Notes under the pieces: model-generated
Told to the model about the DNA's origin: nothing
The model's input: the letters and a program-made list of their open reading frames with translations, nothing else
Databases searched by the model: none
From: Gaiellasilicea sp963784895
Lineage (GTDB): Bacteria > Actinomycetota > Thermoleophilia > Gaiellales > Gaiellaceae
DNA: 64,000 nt
Direction: 5' to 3'
Assembly (NCBI GenBank): GCA_963784895.1
Contig: CAWATM010000007.1
Span: 1-64,000, forward strand
Shown: positions 15,319-23,466 of the stretch, one piece after another
Numbering within the stretch: the stretch's first letter is position 1
How the letters are laid out: each line of letters begins with the position of its first letter
Program-made: the position numbers and the translations under genes

Positions 15319-15984
15319 ATGATCGAGAGAGCACAGGTGATCGGCGCTGGACGCGTCGGCTCGGCGATGGCCGCGCGCCTGCGTGAGCGCGGGCTCGACC
15401 TGGCCGCCGACGAGCCAGAGCTCGTGCTCCTCTGCGTCCCCGATCGCACGATCGCCGAGGTGGCGGCCGCGCTCGAGCCCGGCCCGTGGGTTGCCCACGT
15501 CAGCGGCGCGACGCCGCTCGCGGCACTCGACCCACACGAACGCCGCTTCGGGCTCCATCCCCTGCAGACGTTCACGCGCAGCCGCGGCGCCGAGCAGCTC
15601 GACGGAGCCTTCGCGGCCGTGACCGCGGAGACGGACGCGGCCCATGAGGTGGGCGTTTGGCTGGCCCGGACCCTGGGGCTCGAGCCGTTCGAGCTCGCCG
15701 ATGGCAAGCGCGCCGCCTACCACGCCGGCGCGGCGATCGCCTCGAACTACCTGGTCACGCTGCGCCGTGCGGCCGGCTCGCTGCTCGAGGCCGCGGGCGC
15801 GCCGCCAGAGGCGCTCGACCCGCTGATGCGCCGCACGATCGAGAACGGCTTCGAGCTGACAGGGCCGATCTCGCGCAGCGACTGGGCGACCGTCGACGCA
15901 CATCTCGCCGCGATCCGGGCCGAGAGGCCCGAGCTCGAGCCGATGTACGCGACGCTCGCCGAGACGACGAAGGCGCTTTTATGA
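15319..15984 (+). CDS. Rossmann-like / DUF2520 protein, candidate ketopantoate reductase
   Basis: 221 residues. NAD(P)-binding N-terminus AQVIGAGRVGSAMAARL, then the DUF2520 helical domain (KRAAYHAGAAIASNYLVTL, GPISRSDWATVDAHL). First gene of an operon with panC and panB, joined by an ATGA overlap. The pathway step missing from this cluster is ketopantoate reduction (PanE), and the fold suits it. From memory, PanG, a ketopantoate reductase described in Francisella, is of a similar kind; I could not check this. SD AAGGA before ATG. Confidence 0.8.
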   Translation: MIERAQVIGAGRVGSAMAARLRERGLDLAADEPELVLLCVPDRTIAEVAAALEPGPWVAHVSGATPLAALDPHERRFGLHPLQTFTRSRGAEQLDGAFAAVTAETDAAHEVGVWLARTLGLEPFELADGKRAAYHAGAAIASNYLVTLRRAAGSLLEAAGAPPEALDPLMRRTIENGFELTGPISRSDWATVDAHLAAIRAERPELEPMYATLAETTKALL

Positions 15985-16742
15985 AGGTCGTCCGGCGGAT
16001 CGCCGACCTCCAGCTCGACGGCGTCGTCGGCCTGGTCCCGACGATGGGTGCGCTCCACGCCGGGCACGAGGCGCTGATCGCCGCCGCGCGCGCCGAGTGC
16101 GAGACCGTCGTCGTGAGCGTCTTTGTCAATCCGGCCCAGTTCGACCAGAGCGGCGACCTTGCCGCCTATCCGCGCGACGAGCAGCGTGACCTGCGAATCG
16201 CCGAGGCGGCCGGCGCGGACGTGCTCTTCGCGCCCGCGCAGGCGGAGATGTACCCGCCCGGCTTCCAGACCTGGGTCGACGTCGAGGAGCTGTCGCGCGG
16301 TCTCGAGGGCGCGCACCGGCCGGGCCACTTCCGCGGCGTCGCGACCGTCTGCCTGAAGCTCTTCAACATCGTTCGGCCGCGCTCTGCGTACTTCGGCCAG
16401 AAGGACGCGCAGCAGGTGGCGGTCGTGCGGCGTCTTGTCCGCGACCTCGATCTACAGATCGAGATTCGCTCGGTCCCGACCGTCCGCGACCCCGACGGAC
16501 TGGCGCTCTCGTCCCGGAACGGACGGCTGTCCGCCGCAGAGCGCGAGGCCGCGCTCGCCCTCCCCCGCGCCCTTGCGACCCGCGACCTCGCCGCCGCCCG
16601 CGCCGCGCTCGACGGGCTCGACGGGCTCGACGTCGACTACGTCGAGATCGCCGACTTCGACCCACCCGTTCTCGCCGCCGCAATTCGCGTCGGCTCCACG
16701 CGCCTGATCGACAACGTCGTCCTCGAGGAGGAGTCCGCATGA
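15981..16742 (+). CDS. panC: Pantoate-beta-alanine ligase PanC
   Basis: 253 residues, somewhat short (usual 270-290) because the C-terminal lid is trimmed. Joins pantoate and beta-alanine using ATP. Marks: VPTMGALHAGHEALI (HIGH-type nucleotide site), VSVFVNPAQF, GHFRGVATVCLKLFNIV, YFGQKDAQQ and the KMSKS-like DGLALSSRNGRLS. ATG overlaps the upstream stop; panB overlaps its end by 4 bp. Confidence 0.96.
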   Translation: MKVVRRIADLQLDGVVGLVPTMGALHAGHEALIAAARAECETVVVSVFVNPAQFDQSGDLAAYPRDEQRDLRIAEAAGADVLFAPAQAEMYPPGFQTWVDVEELSRGLEGAHRPGHFRGVATVCLKLFNIVRPRSAYFGQKDAQQVAVVRRLVRDLDLQIEIRSVPTVRDPDGLALSSRNGRLSAAEREAALALPRALATRDLAAARAALDGLDGLDVDYVEIADFDPPVLAAAIRVGSTRLIDNVVLEEESA

Positions 16743-17641
16743 CCACCAGACCACGCAAGCCCGCGCCCGGCACGCCCGCGCCCGGGAAGCTCGCGCTGCC
16801 GGAGCTCGCCCAGCTGAAGGCGCGCCAGCAGCCGATCGCGATGGTGACCGCCTACGACGCGCCCTCCGGCCGTCTCGCCGACGCCGCCGGCGCCGACCTG
16901 ATCCTCGTCGGCGACTCGGCTGCGATGACCGTGCTCGGCCACGATTCGACCGTGCCCGCGACGATGGAGGAAATGATCGTCCTCACCCGCGCCGTTACCC
17001 GCGGCGCGCGGCGGCCGCTCGTCGTCGCCGACATGCCGTTCGGGTCGTTCCAGGTCTCCGACGAGGAGGCGATGCACAACGCGATCCGCTTCGTCAAGGA
17101 GGCGGGCGCCGACGCCGTCAAGCTCGAGGGCGCCGGGCCGATGCTCTCGCGCGTGCAGGCGCTCGTCGGCGGCGGGATCCCGGTGATGGGCCACCTCGGC
17201 CTGACGCCGCAGTCGGCGACGATGCTCGGCGGCTTCAAGGCCCAGGGGCGGACCGCCGAGAAGGCGGTGCGCCTCTACGAGGACGCGCTCGCGCTCGAGG
17301 CGGCCGGCTGCTTCGCGATCGTGCTCGAGGCCGTGCCGGCGCCGGTGGCGGCGCGGATCACGGGGGCACTCAGCGTCCCGACGATCGGGATCGGCGCCGG
17401 CGCCGCGACCGACGGCCAGGTGCTCGTCTGGCACGATCTGCTCGGGCTCTACGAGGGCAACTCGCCGCGCTTCGTCAAGCAGTACGCCGACCTCGCCACT
17501 GCGATCAGGGAGGCGGTCGGCACGTATGTCGAGGAGGTGCGCGAACGGCGATTCCCCGAGGAGCAGCACACGTACGCGATGCCCGAGGAGGAGCTCGCGC
17601 TCTTCGAAGAGGCGCTAGAAGACGTACGAGAACGCAGCTAG
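16739..17641 (+). CDS. panB: 3-methyl-2-oxobutanoate hydroxymethyltransferase PanB
   Basis: 300 residues. Makes ketopantoate from 2-oxoisovalerate and methylene-tetrahydrofolate. TIM-barrel marks: MVTAYDAPSGRLADAAGADLILVGDSAA (metal-binding), VVADMPFGSF, AVKLEGA, PVMGHLGLTPQS, TIGIGAGAATDGQVLVWHDLLGL. A Pro-rich 15-residue N-terminal tail precedes the core. Last gene of the operon; its 3' end overlaps the convergent Yip1 gene by 27 bp. Confidence 0.96.
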   Translation: MTTRPRKPAPGTPAPGKLALPELAQLKARQQPIAMVTAYDAPSGRLADAAGADLILVGDSAAMTVLGHDSTVPATMEEMIVLTRAVTRGARRPLVVADMPFGSFQVSDEEAMHNAIRFVKEAGADAVKLEGAGPMLSRVQALVGGGIPVMGHLGLTPQSATMLGGFKAQGRTAEKAVRLYEDALALEAAGCFAIVLEAVPAPVAARITGALSVPTIGIGAGAATDGQVLVWHDLLGLYEGNSPRFVKQYADLATAIREAVGTYVEEVRERRFPEEQHTYAMPEEELALFEEALEDVRERS

Positions 17642-18229
17642 GAAGAGCGCGACGAGAGCCAGGGCGCCGACCGAGCGCCACCAGCTCCAGCCGTGGACGA
17701 CGCGAACGCCGACGAGCAGCAGCGCGAGCGCCCAGAGCGAGAAGCCGAGCGCCGCGGCGTAGAAGAGGTCGCCCGCGGCGCCGTCGTCGTCGCCTCCTCG
17801 CTTGAAGAGATCCGTGCCGAAGAGCAGGAGGCCGAGCGGCCAAAGCACGAGCGCTGACAGAGCGAGCGGCGCGACCGCGAATCCGAGCACATGCCGCGCG
17901 CGGCGGAACGTGCCCGCGCTGCCGAGGCCGCGCCCGCCGAGGTAGAGCGCGCCGCCGACGATGAAGTAGCCCGCGAAAGCGACGAAACCACCTGCGAGCA
18001 CGGCCCAGATCGCCAGCGTCAGGGGGTCGTAGAGCGGATCGTCGTAGAGCGTCCGTGCCGTGCTGGTGCCGAGCGCGACCGCGACCCCGGCGAGCAGCGT
18101 CAACGCGAGCACCGGCTCGGCGCGGGCATCCACGTCCTCTCGCTCCTCGTTCCGCAGCGCCGCGAAGACCGACCGCGGCGACAGCAGCACGGCAGGCACG
18201 CGCAACCACCACTCGCGATCCACGTCCAT
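17615..18229 (-). CDS. Yip1-family membrane protein
   Basis: 204 residues with an amphipathic N-terminus (WWLRVPAVLLSPRSVFAAL) and about five membrane segments, the arrangement of bacterial Yip1/DUF1282 proteins. The loop after the third segment (RRARHVLGFAVAPLALS) is typical. Function unknown. Single gene, convergent with panB. A short copy of a dispersed repeat lies upstream of it. Confidence 0.7.
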   Translation of the reverse strand: MDVDREWWLRVPAVLLSPRSVFAALRNEEREDVDARAEPVLALTLLAGVAVALGTSTARTLYDDPLYDPLTLAIWAVLAGGFVAFAGYFIVGGALYLGGRGLGSAGTFRRARHVLGFAVAPLALSALVLWPLGLLLFGTDLFKRGGDDDGAAGDLFYAAALGFSLWALALLLVGVRVVHGWSWWRSVGALALVALFLAAFSYVF

Positions 18230-18259
18230 CGCTGACCAGCGTAGTCGCCGCGCCAGGCC

Positions 18260-18281
18260 GCGAAGCGGCGCCTTCAGGGGT
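18260..18281 (-). repeat. Dispersed element ACCCCTGAAGG...GCTTCGC, copy A
   Basis: On the minus strand this reads ACCCCTGAAGG, CGCC, GCTTCGC. A near copy lies at 40615-40635 with one substitution and one indel. It sits just past the 3' end of the lipoprotein gene. Part of it can pair with itself, so it may act as a transcript end or be a REP-like repeat. Confidence 0.5.
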
Positions 18282-18288
18282 CTTGCGA

Positions 18289-19059
18289 CTAGCCGGAGGG
18301 CTGAGGCAGCTTGACCGGCTCGTTCGCGCTCTTCAGCCGGTAGCGCAGGTCCAACGAGAGCGTCTCTCCCTTGGCCTCGAGCTGAAGCGTGATCCGTGCC
18401 GCCGAGAGCAGGTGCGTCCGCTCGTCGATCGAGAGGACGGCTTCGATGTCGCCGATCTTCAGGCCGAGGTCGTCGAGATCGAGCGGCAACTCGCCGCCGG
18501 TGACCTCGGCGAGCGACCCGAGATTCATCGCCGCCTTCAGCAGACCGGCGGTGTCGACCTCCCCCGCGATCGTCGTCGTGGGCACGCCCGCGATCATCTG
18601 GCCCTCCGCGACGCGAACGTCCTTCACGTACCGGGCCAGCTCGTGGAACGCCTGCGCGCCGATCGAGCCGCTCATGCCCGCGGCGCCCTTCGGCACGGGA
18701 GTCGCGCGCCAGCCGCTGCCGTCATTCATCCAGGCACGGCCGTCGCGGACGACGACCCGCATGTTCATGTTCGCACCCTCGGGTAGCCCGGTCGCACTCA
18801 CCGAGAACGTTTCGCCTTCTCTCGACGCGGCGCCGTCGAAGCGAAGCGTGAACACCTCGCCGTCGGCGGCGACGGCGACGCTGCCCTCGAAGGCCGCCGA
18901 CTGAAGCGCCGCCTGGGCCTGCTCGGCCTGGAGCAGCAGTTCCTGGGCGCGCTTCCCTTCCACCGAGCTGCAGCCGGAGACGAGGAGGACGACGCCAGTC
19001 AGAGTGGCGATCAGCCGCGACACGCAGCCGACATCGGCATGAGGAGGAGAGCGCCGCAT
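18289..19059 (-). CDS. LppX/LprG-like lipoprotein
   Basis: 256 residues from ATG 19059, or 244 from a GTG at 19023 that gives a classic lipoprotein signal (MSRLIATLTGVVLLVSGC). The lipobox is LLVSGC. The body has GVPTTTIAGEVDTAGLLKA and SIDERTHLLSAARITLQL, the pattern of actinobacterial LppX/LprAFG-type carriers of lipids. Exported and anchored on the outer face of the membrane. Single gene, divergent from the thioesterase gene. Confidence 0.75.
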   Translation of the reverse strand: MRRSPPHADVGCVSRLIATLTGVVLLVSGCSSVEGKRAQELLLQAEQAQAALQSAAFEGSVAVAADGEVFTLRFDGAASREGETFSVSATGLPEGANMNMRVVVRDGRAWMNDGSGWRATPVPKGAAGMSGSIGAQAFHELARYVKDVRVAEGQMIAGVPTTTIAGEVDTAGLLKAAMNLGSLAEVTGGELPLDLDDLGLKIGDIEAVLSIDERTHLLSAARITLQLEAKGETLSLDLRYRLKSANEPVKLPQPSG

Positions 19060-19070
19060 CCCCCGCTTGG

Positions 19071-19076
19071 TAGGTT
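19071..19076 (+). promoter_or_regulatory. Leaderless promoter -10 of the thioesterase gene
   Basis: TAGGTT, 7 bp before the chosen GTG start at 19084. It helped decide the start: the upstream ATG at 19039 would place the promoter inside the gene. Confidence 0.5.
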
Positions 19077-19083
19077 CGGATGC

Positions 19084-19482
19084 GTGGACGAGGAGCTGAC
19101 GCGGAACGTCCGGGCGGCGATGCCCTACGCCGACACGCTCGGGCTCGAGCTCCTCTCTTCCTCGCCCGACGAGGTGCGCGGCCGGATCGCCTGGGAGGAG
19201 CGGCTGACGACAGCGGCGGGGCTCCTTCACGGCGGCGTGCTGATGGGGCTCGCGGACACCGTTGGCGCCTACTGCGCCTTCCTCAACCTGCCGGAGGGCT
19301 CGAGCGCGACGGCGACGATCGAGTCGAAGACGAACTTCTTCGCGGCCGTCCGCGGCGGGATGGTCGAGGCGCGCTCGAGGCCGCTTCACCGCGGCAGCCG
19401 CACGGTCGTCGTCGAGACGGACCTCTTCGACGACAGCGGTAAGCACGTCGCGCGCGTGACGCAGACGCAGGCGGTGCTCTGA
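19084..19482 (+). CDS. PaaI-like hotdog-fold thioesterase
   Basis: 132 residues from GTG 19084. Hotdog core: GRIAWEERLTTAAGLLHGGVLMGLADTVG, with the HGG that carries the catalytic loop, and SKTNFFAAVRGGMVEARSRPLHRGSRTVVVETDLFD. PaaI-type thioesterases hydrolyse acyl- or aryl-CoA; the substrate is unknown. Downstream, a lipoprotein gene begins on a CTG that overlaps this stop codon. Confidence 0.88.
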   Translation: MDEELTRNVRAAMPYADTLGLELLSSSPDEVRGRIAWEERLTTAAGLLHGGVLMGLADTVGAYCAFLNLPEGSSATATIESKTNFFAAVRGGMVEARSRPLHRGSRTVVVETDLFDDSGKHVARVTQTQAVL

Positions 19483-19970
19483 CGCGCGTCGCAGTCCTGC
19501 TCCTGGTCACCGTGCTCGCAGGCGGCTGCGCCGGCGGGGACGAGGACGACTCGACGACGGACACGCTCACCGTCACGGTGACGACAACTGCCACGGTCAC
19601 CGAGACGACGACCGACACGACCGAGAGCCCTGGCCCAGCCGGGACGCTGCCGGTGAACGCCTTCAACGCCCGCGCCGAGAGCGTCGACGAGGCCTGGGAG
19701 CGCGATCTCGAGGCGACGACGGCCGAGTTCCTCGCATTGGAGGAGCAGGAAGGGGGCAGCCGCTCGTTCCAGTCGACGTCGAGCGGTGATCGAGCGAGTG
19801 CCTCGCTCCTGGTCGACGGGCTGGGGGACGACTCGGTGCGGGCGCGCCGCTACGAGCTGACGTTCAGTCGGCGCGACGACGGCACCTGGATGATCGAGTC
19901 GGCCACATGGGTGCAGCGGTGCCACGAGGGCCGCGGCCACCAGGACTTCTCGCCCGAGCCCTGCGTCTAG
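19479..19970 (+). CDS. Small lipoprotein, probable CTG start
   Basis: In this frame CTG at 19479 opens LTRVAVLLLVTVLAGGC, a complete lipoprotein signal with lipobox LAGGC and Cys17. The first standard start, GTG at 19512, would leave only MLAGGC and no signal. The CTG overlaps the previous stop (CTGA). The mature part begins with an acidic patch and a Thr-rich stretch, then an unrecognised domain ending VQRCHEGRGHQDFSPEPCV, where two Cys may pair. 163 residues. Function unknown. Confidence 0.7.
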   Translation: MTRVAVLLLVTVLAGGCAGGDEDDSTTDTLTVTVTTTATVTETTTDTTESPGPAGTLPVNAFNARAESVDEAWERDLEATTAEFLALEEQEGGSRSFQSTSSGDRASASLLVDGLGDDSVRARRYELTFSRRDDGTWMIESATWVQRCHEGRGHQDFSPEPCV

Positions 19971-20548
19971 CGGAGGACGCGCTCGAGCTGCCGCTTGCCG
20001 TCCGCGAGGACCGGCTCGCCATGCGAGACGAGGACACGCTCGACCGGGAGCTCGAGAAGCGGCTCGAGCGACTCGCGCAGATCGGCGTGCGAGGGGCCGC
20101 TCAGCCAGCGTTCCGGGCAGAGCCGCAGCGGTTCGTCCGTCGCCTTCGGCTTGGCGCCCGCGCCGAGGAGAACGTCGCCGACGACGACGCTGCGCTGCGC
20201 GGGCAGCCAGTAGACGACCTCCGAGCGCCGTGCAGTCTGGATCGCGACGAGCCCGCCGGGCAGCCCGCCGTCGGCGACCTGATCGGTGACGGTGACGCCG
20301 CGGTTCGCGGCCGAGCGCGTCGAGTACTTCGCCGCCCAGACGCGGGGCGGGTCGATGCCCGCAGTCGAACGGAGGTGCCAGAAGACGGTCAGCAGCACAT
20401 GCGCCGGCGCAGCGACGGCGGCCGGCGGCTCGAGCGGGTCGATCAGGACGAGACCGTCGTCGGTCTCGACCGCGAGGCAGCCGACCTCCTCTCCCCACTC
20501 CTCGTGCCGGACCGTCCAGCGGCGGAGACCGGGCGCGAGCTCCTGCAC
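19967..20548 (-). CDS. MBL-fold-like protein lacking the HxHxDH metal motif
   Basis: 193 residues. The opening WGEEVGCLAVETDDGLVLIDPL and the end VERVLVSHGEPVLADG match metallo-beta-lactamase fold hydrolases. Where THxHxDH is expected the sequence is LLTVFWHLRST, so the first metal site is gone; the late VSHGEPV keeps one His. GTG start one base after the uvrA stop, so co-transcribed with uvrA. Probably not an ordinary metallo-hydrolase. Confidence 0.7.
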   Translation of the reverse strand: MQELAPGLRRWTVRHEEWGEEVGCLAVETDDGLVLIDPLEPPAAVAAPAHVLLTVFWHLRSTAGIDPPRVWAAKYSTRSAANRGVTVTDQVADGGLPGGLVAIQTARRSEVVYWLPAQRSVVVGDVLLGAGAKPKATDEPLRLCPERWLSGPSHADLRESLEPLLELPVERVLVSHGEPVLADGKRQLERVLR

Positions 20549-20549
20549 G

Positions 20550-23390
20550 TCAGGCGGCGACCGGCTCGCCGCGGCGCGCGAGCACCTGCCGCAGGAACTG
20601 GCCGGTGAACGAGCCCTCGGTGTCGGCGACCTGCTCGGGCGTCCCGGCAGCGATCAGCTCGCCGCCCGCCTCGCCGCCCTCGGGGCCGAGGTCGATCACC
20701 CAGTCGGCCTGCTTGATCACGTCGAGGTTGTGCTCGATCACGAGCACCGTGTTGCCCGCGTCGACGAGTCGCTGCAGCACCTCGAGCAGCTTCTCGATGT
20801 CGGCGAAGTGGAGGCCGGTGGTCGGCTCGTCGAGGATGTAGAGCGTCCGGCCAGTCGCGACCTTGCAGAGCTCGGCGGCGAGCTTGACGCGCTGCGCCTC
20901 GCCGCCGGAGAGCGTCGTCGCCGGCTGGCCGAGCTTGATGTAGTCGAGCCCGACATCGTGCAGCGTCTGCAGCCGCCGGCGCAGCTTCGGGATCTTGGCG
21001 AAGAAGGTGAGCGCCTCCTCGACCGACATCTCGAGCACGTCCGCGATCGACTTGCCCTTGAAGCGGACTTCCAGCGTCTCCTTGTTGTAGCGGTGCCCGT
21101 GGCAGGTCTCGCAGGGGACGTAGACGTCGGGCAGGAAGTGCATCTCGATCTTGATCGTCCCGTCGCCCTTGCACGTCTCGCAGCGGCCGCCGCGGACGTT
21201 GAAGGAGAAGCGGCCCGGCTTGTAGCCGCGCACCTTGGCCTCGGGGGTGAGCGAGTAGAGCTCGCGGATGTGCGTGAAGAGGTCGATGTACGTGGCCGGA
21301 TTCGAGCGCGGCGTGCGTCCGATCGGCTTCTGGTCGATGTCGATCACCTTGTCGAAGACGTCGATCCCCTCGACCGAGGCGTGCTCGCCCGGCTTGACGC
21401 GCATCTTGTTGAGCCGGTTCGCGAGCGCCTTGTAGAGGATCTCGTTCACGAGCGTCGACTTGCCGGAGCCGGAGACGCCGGTGACGGTGACGAACTTGCC
21501 GACGGGGACGTCGACGTCGATTCCCTTCAGGTTGTGCTCGGCGGCGCCGTGGATCGTGAAGTGGCCGCGGTCGTCCTCGCGCCGGGGCGGGATCGCGATC
21601 CGCCGCTCGCCGGAGAGGAACTGGCCGGTGACCGAGCCCTTGACCCGCATCACCTCCTTCGCCGTTCCCTCGGCGACGACGTAGCCGCCGTGCTCGCCGG
21701 CGCCTGGCCCCATGTCGACGAGGTGGTCGGCCGTGCGCATCATCTGCTCGTCGTGCTCGACGACGAGGACGGTGTTGCCGAGCGCCTTCAGCCGCTCGAG
21801 CGTCCCGATCAACTTGTCGTTGTCGCGCTGGTGCAGCCCGATCGACGGTTCGTCGAGGATGTAGAGGACGCCGACGAGCTGCGAGCCGATCTGCGTCGCC
21901 AGCCGCAGCCGCTGCGCCTCGCCCCCGGAGAGCGTCTTCGCGGCACGGTCGAGCTGGAGGTAGCCGACGCCGACGTTGTCGAGGAAGGTCAGCCGCTCGC
22001 GGATCTCCTTGACGATCCGGTGGCCGATCAACTCCTCGGTCGGGGTCAGCCCGAGCTCGTCGAGGAACGCGAGCGCCCGCGTCACCGACATCCGCGTGAA
22101 GCTGTGGATCGACTCGTCGCCGACCGTGACCGCGAGCACCTCCGGCTTCAGCCGGGCGCCCCCGCAGGTGGGGCAGGGCCGGAAGCTCATGTACTCCTCG
22201 ATCCGCTCCCGCTGCTGCGCCGAGTCGGTCTCCTTGTAGCGGCGCTCGAGCGAGGAGACGATCCCCTCGAAGGCCATCGTGTAGGAACGGCGCCGGTTCA
22301 TCCGGTTGCGGTACTGGACGTAGAGCTTGTCGCCCCTCGTGCCGTGGAGGAAGAGATCCTGCTGCTCGGTCGAGAGCTCGCGCCAGGGCGTGTCTGGGTC
22401 GATCTCGTAGCGGTCGCAGATCGCCTGCACGATCGAGTCGTAGAAGCCGCCGTTGCCGACCGACCAGGGGACGAGGGCGCCGTCGCCGATCGAGACGCTC
22501 GGGTCGGGGACGATCAGATCGGGGTCGATCTCGAGCTGCGAGCCGAGCCCGGTGCAGCGCGGGCAGGCGCCGTGGGGCGAATTGAAGGAGAAGATCCGCG
22601 GCTGCAGCTCCGGGAGCGAGACGCCGTGCTCGGGGCAGGCGAACTTCTCACTGAAGAGCATGGTCTCCCCGTCGACGACGTCGACCGCGACGAGCCCGTC
22701 CGCGAGCGCGGCCGCCGTCTCGACCGACTGCGTCAGGCGCTGGCGCAGGTCGGGCTTGAGCACGAGCCGGTCGACGACGACGTCGATCTCGTGCTTGAAC
22801 TTCTTGTCGAGGACGATCTCCTCCTCGAGCAGGCGCGTCTCGCCGTCGACCTTGACGCGGGTGAAGCCGTCGGCGCGGAGCTCGTCGAGCACGTCGCGGA
22901 ACTCGCCCTTGCGGTCGCGGACAACGGGTGCGTTGACCGTGAACCTCGTCCCCTCGGGCAGCGCCAGGATCTGCTCGACGATCTGGTCGAGGCTCTGGCC
23001 TGCGATCGGGCGCCCGCAGACAGGGCAGTGCGGCCGGCCGACCCGCGCGTAGAGGAGGCGCAGATAGTCGTAGATCTCGGTGACGGTGCCAACGGTCGAG
23101 CGTGGGTTGCGCGAGGTCGTCTTCTGGTCGATCGAGATCGCCGGCGACAGTCCGTCGATCGAGTCGACGTCGGGCTTCTCCATCATCTGCAGGAACTGGC
23201 GCGCGTAGGCCGAGAGGCTCTCGACGTAGCGGCGCTGGCCCTCGGCATAGATCGTGTCGAATGCGAGCGAGGACTTGCCGGAGCCCGAGAGCCCGGTGAT
23301 GCAGACGAGGCTGTTCCGCGGCAGCCGGACGTCGATGTCCTTGAGGTTGTGCTCGCGGGCCCCGTGGACGATCAGCTCGTCGGCGGCCAT
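20550..23390 (-). CDS. uvrA: Excinuclease ABC subunit A
   Basis: 946 residues from ATG 23390. DNA damage recognition ATPase of nucleotide excision repair. Begins DELIVHGAREHNLKDIDVRLPR. Two ABC modules have Walker A GLSGSGKSS near 31 and GVSGSGKST near 640, each with its own signature (TLSGGEAQR). Zinc modules are present: CPVCGRP, CPRCTGLG, CPTCGGARL and CETCKGDG. The minus frame stays open upstream, but the conserved N-terminus fixes this start. An SOS box lies 22 bp upstream. The partner uvrB is 6 kb away. Confidence 0.97.
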   Translation of the reverse strand: MAADELIVHGAREHNLKDIDVRLPRNSLVCITGLSGSGKSSLAFDTIYAEGQRRYVESLSAYARQFLQMMEKPDVDSIDGLSPAISIDQKTTSRNPRSTVGTVTEIYDYLRLLYARVGRPHCPVCGRPIAGQSLDQIVEQILALPEGTRFTVNAPVVRDRKGEFRDVLDELRADGFTRVKVDGETRLLEEEIVLDKKFKHEIDVVVDRLVLKPDLRQRLTQSVETAAALADGLVAVDVVDGETMLFSEKFACPEHGVSLPELQPRIFSFNSPHGACPRCTGLGSQLEIDPDLIVPDPSVSIGDGALVPWSVGNGGFYDSIVQAICDRYEIDPDTPWRELSTEQQDLFLHGTRGDKLYVQYRNRMNRRRSYTMAFEGIVSSLERRYKETDSAQQRERIEEYMSFRPCPTCGGARLKPEVLAVTVGDESIHSFTRMSVTRALAFLDELGLTPTEELIGHRIVKEIRERLTFLDNVGVGYLQLDRAAKTLSGGEAQRLRLATQIGSQLVGVLYILDEPSIGLHQRDNDKLIGTLERLKALGNTVLVVEHDEQMMRTADHLVDMGPGAGEHGGYVVAEGTAKEVMRVKGSVTGQFLSGERRIAIPPRREDDRGHFTIHGAAEHNLKGIDVDVPVGKFVTVTGVSGSGKSTLVNEILYKALANRLNKMRVKPGEHASVEGIDVFDKVIDIDQKPIGRTPRSNPATYIDLFTHIRELYSLTPEAKVRGYKPGRFSFNVRGGRCETCKGDGTIKIEMHFLPDVYVPCETCHGHRYNKETLEVRFKGKSIADVLEMSVEEALTFFAKIPKLRRRLQTLHDVGLDYIKLGQPATTLSGGEAQRVKLAAELCKVATGRTLYILDEPTTGLHFADIEKLLEVLQRLVDAGNTVLVIEHNLDVIKQADWVIDLGPEGGEAGGELIAAGTPEQVADTEGSFTGQFLRQVLARRGEPVAA

Positions 23391-23411
23391 GTCGGCGACT
23401 ATCTTAGCGCG

Positions 23412-23425
23412 CGAACACATGTTCG
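23412..23425. promoter_or_regulatory. LexA (SOS) box upstream of uvrA
   Basis: CGAACACATGTTCG matches the actinobacterial/Bacillus LexA operator CGAAC-N4-GTTCG exactly. It lies 22 bp before the uvrA ATG and just upstream of a -10-like TAAGAT (23406-23401, minus), so LexA would block the uvrA promoter. The divergent AI-2E family gene starts 42 bp away and could also be affected. Confidence 0.85.
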
Positions 23426-23466
23426 TACAAGGGTAGCGAACGCGCCGGCGGGGAAGGCTTGCGGGC

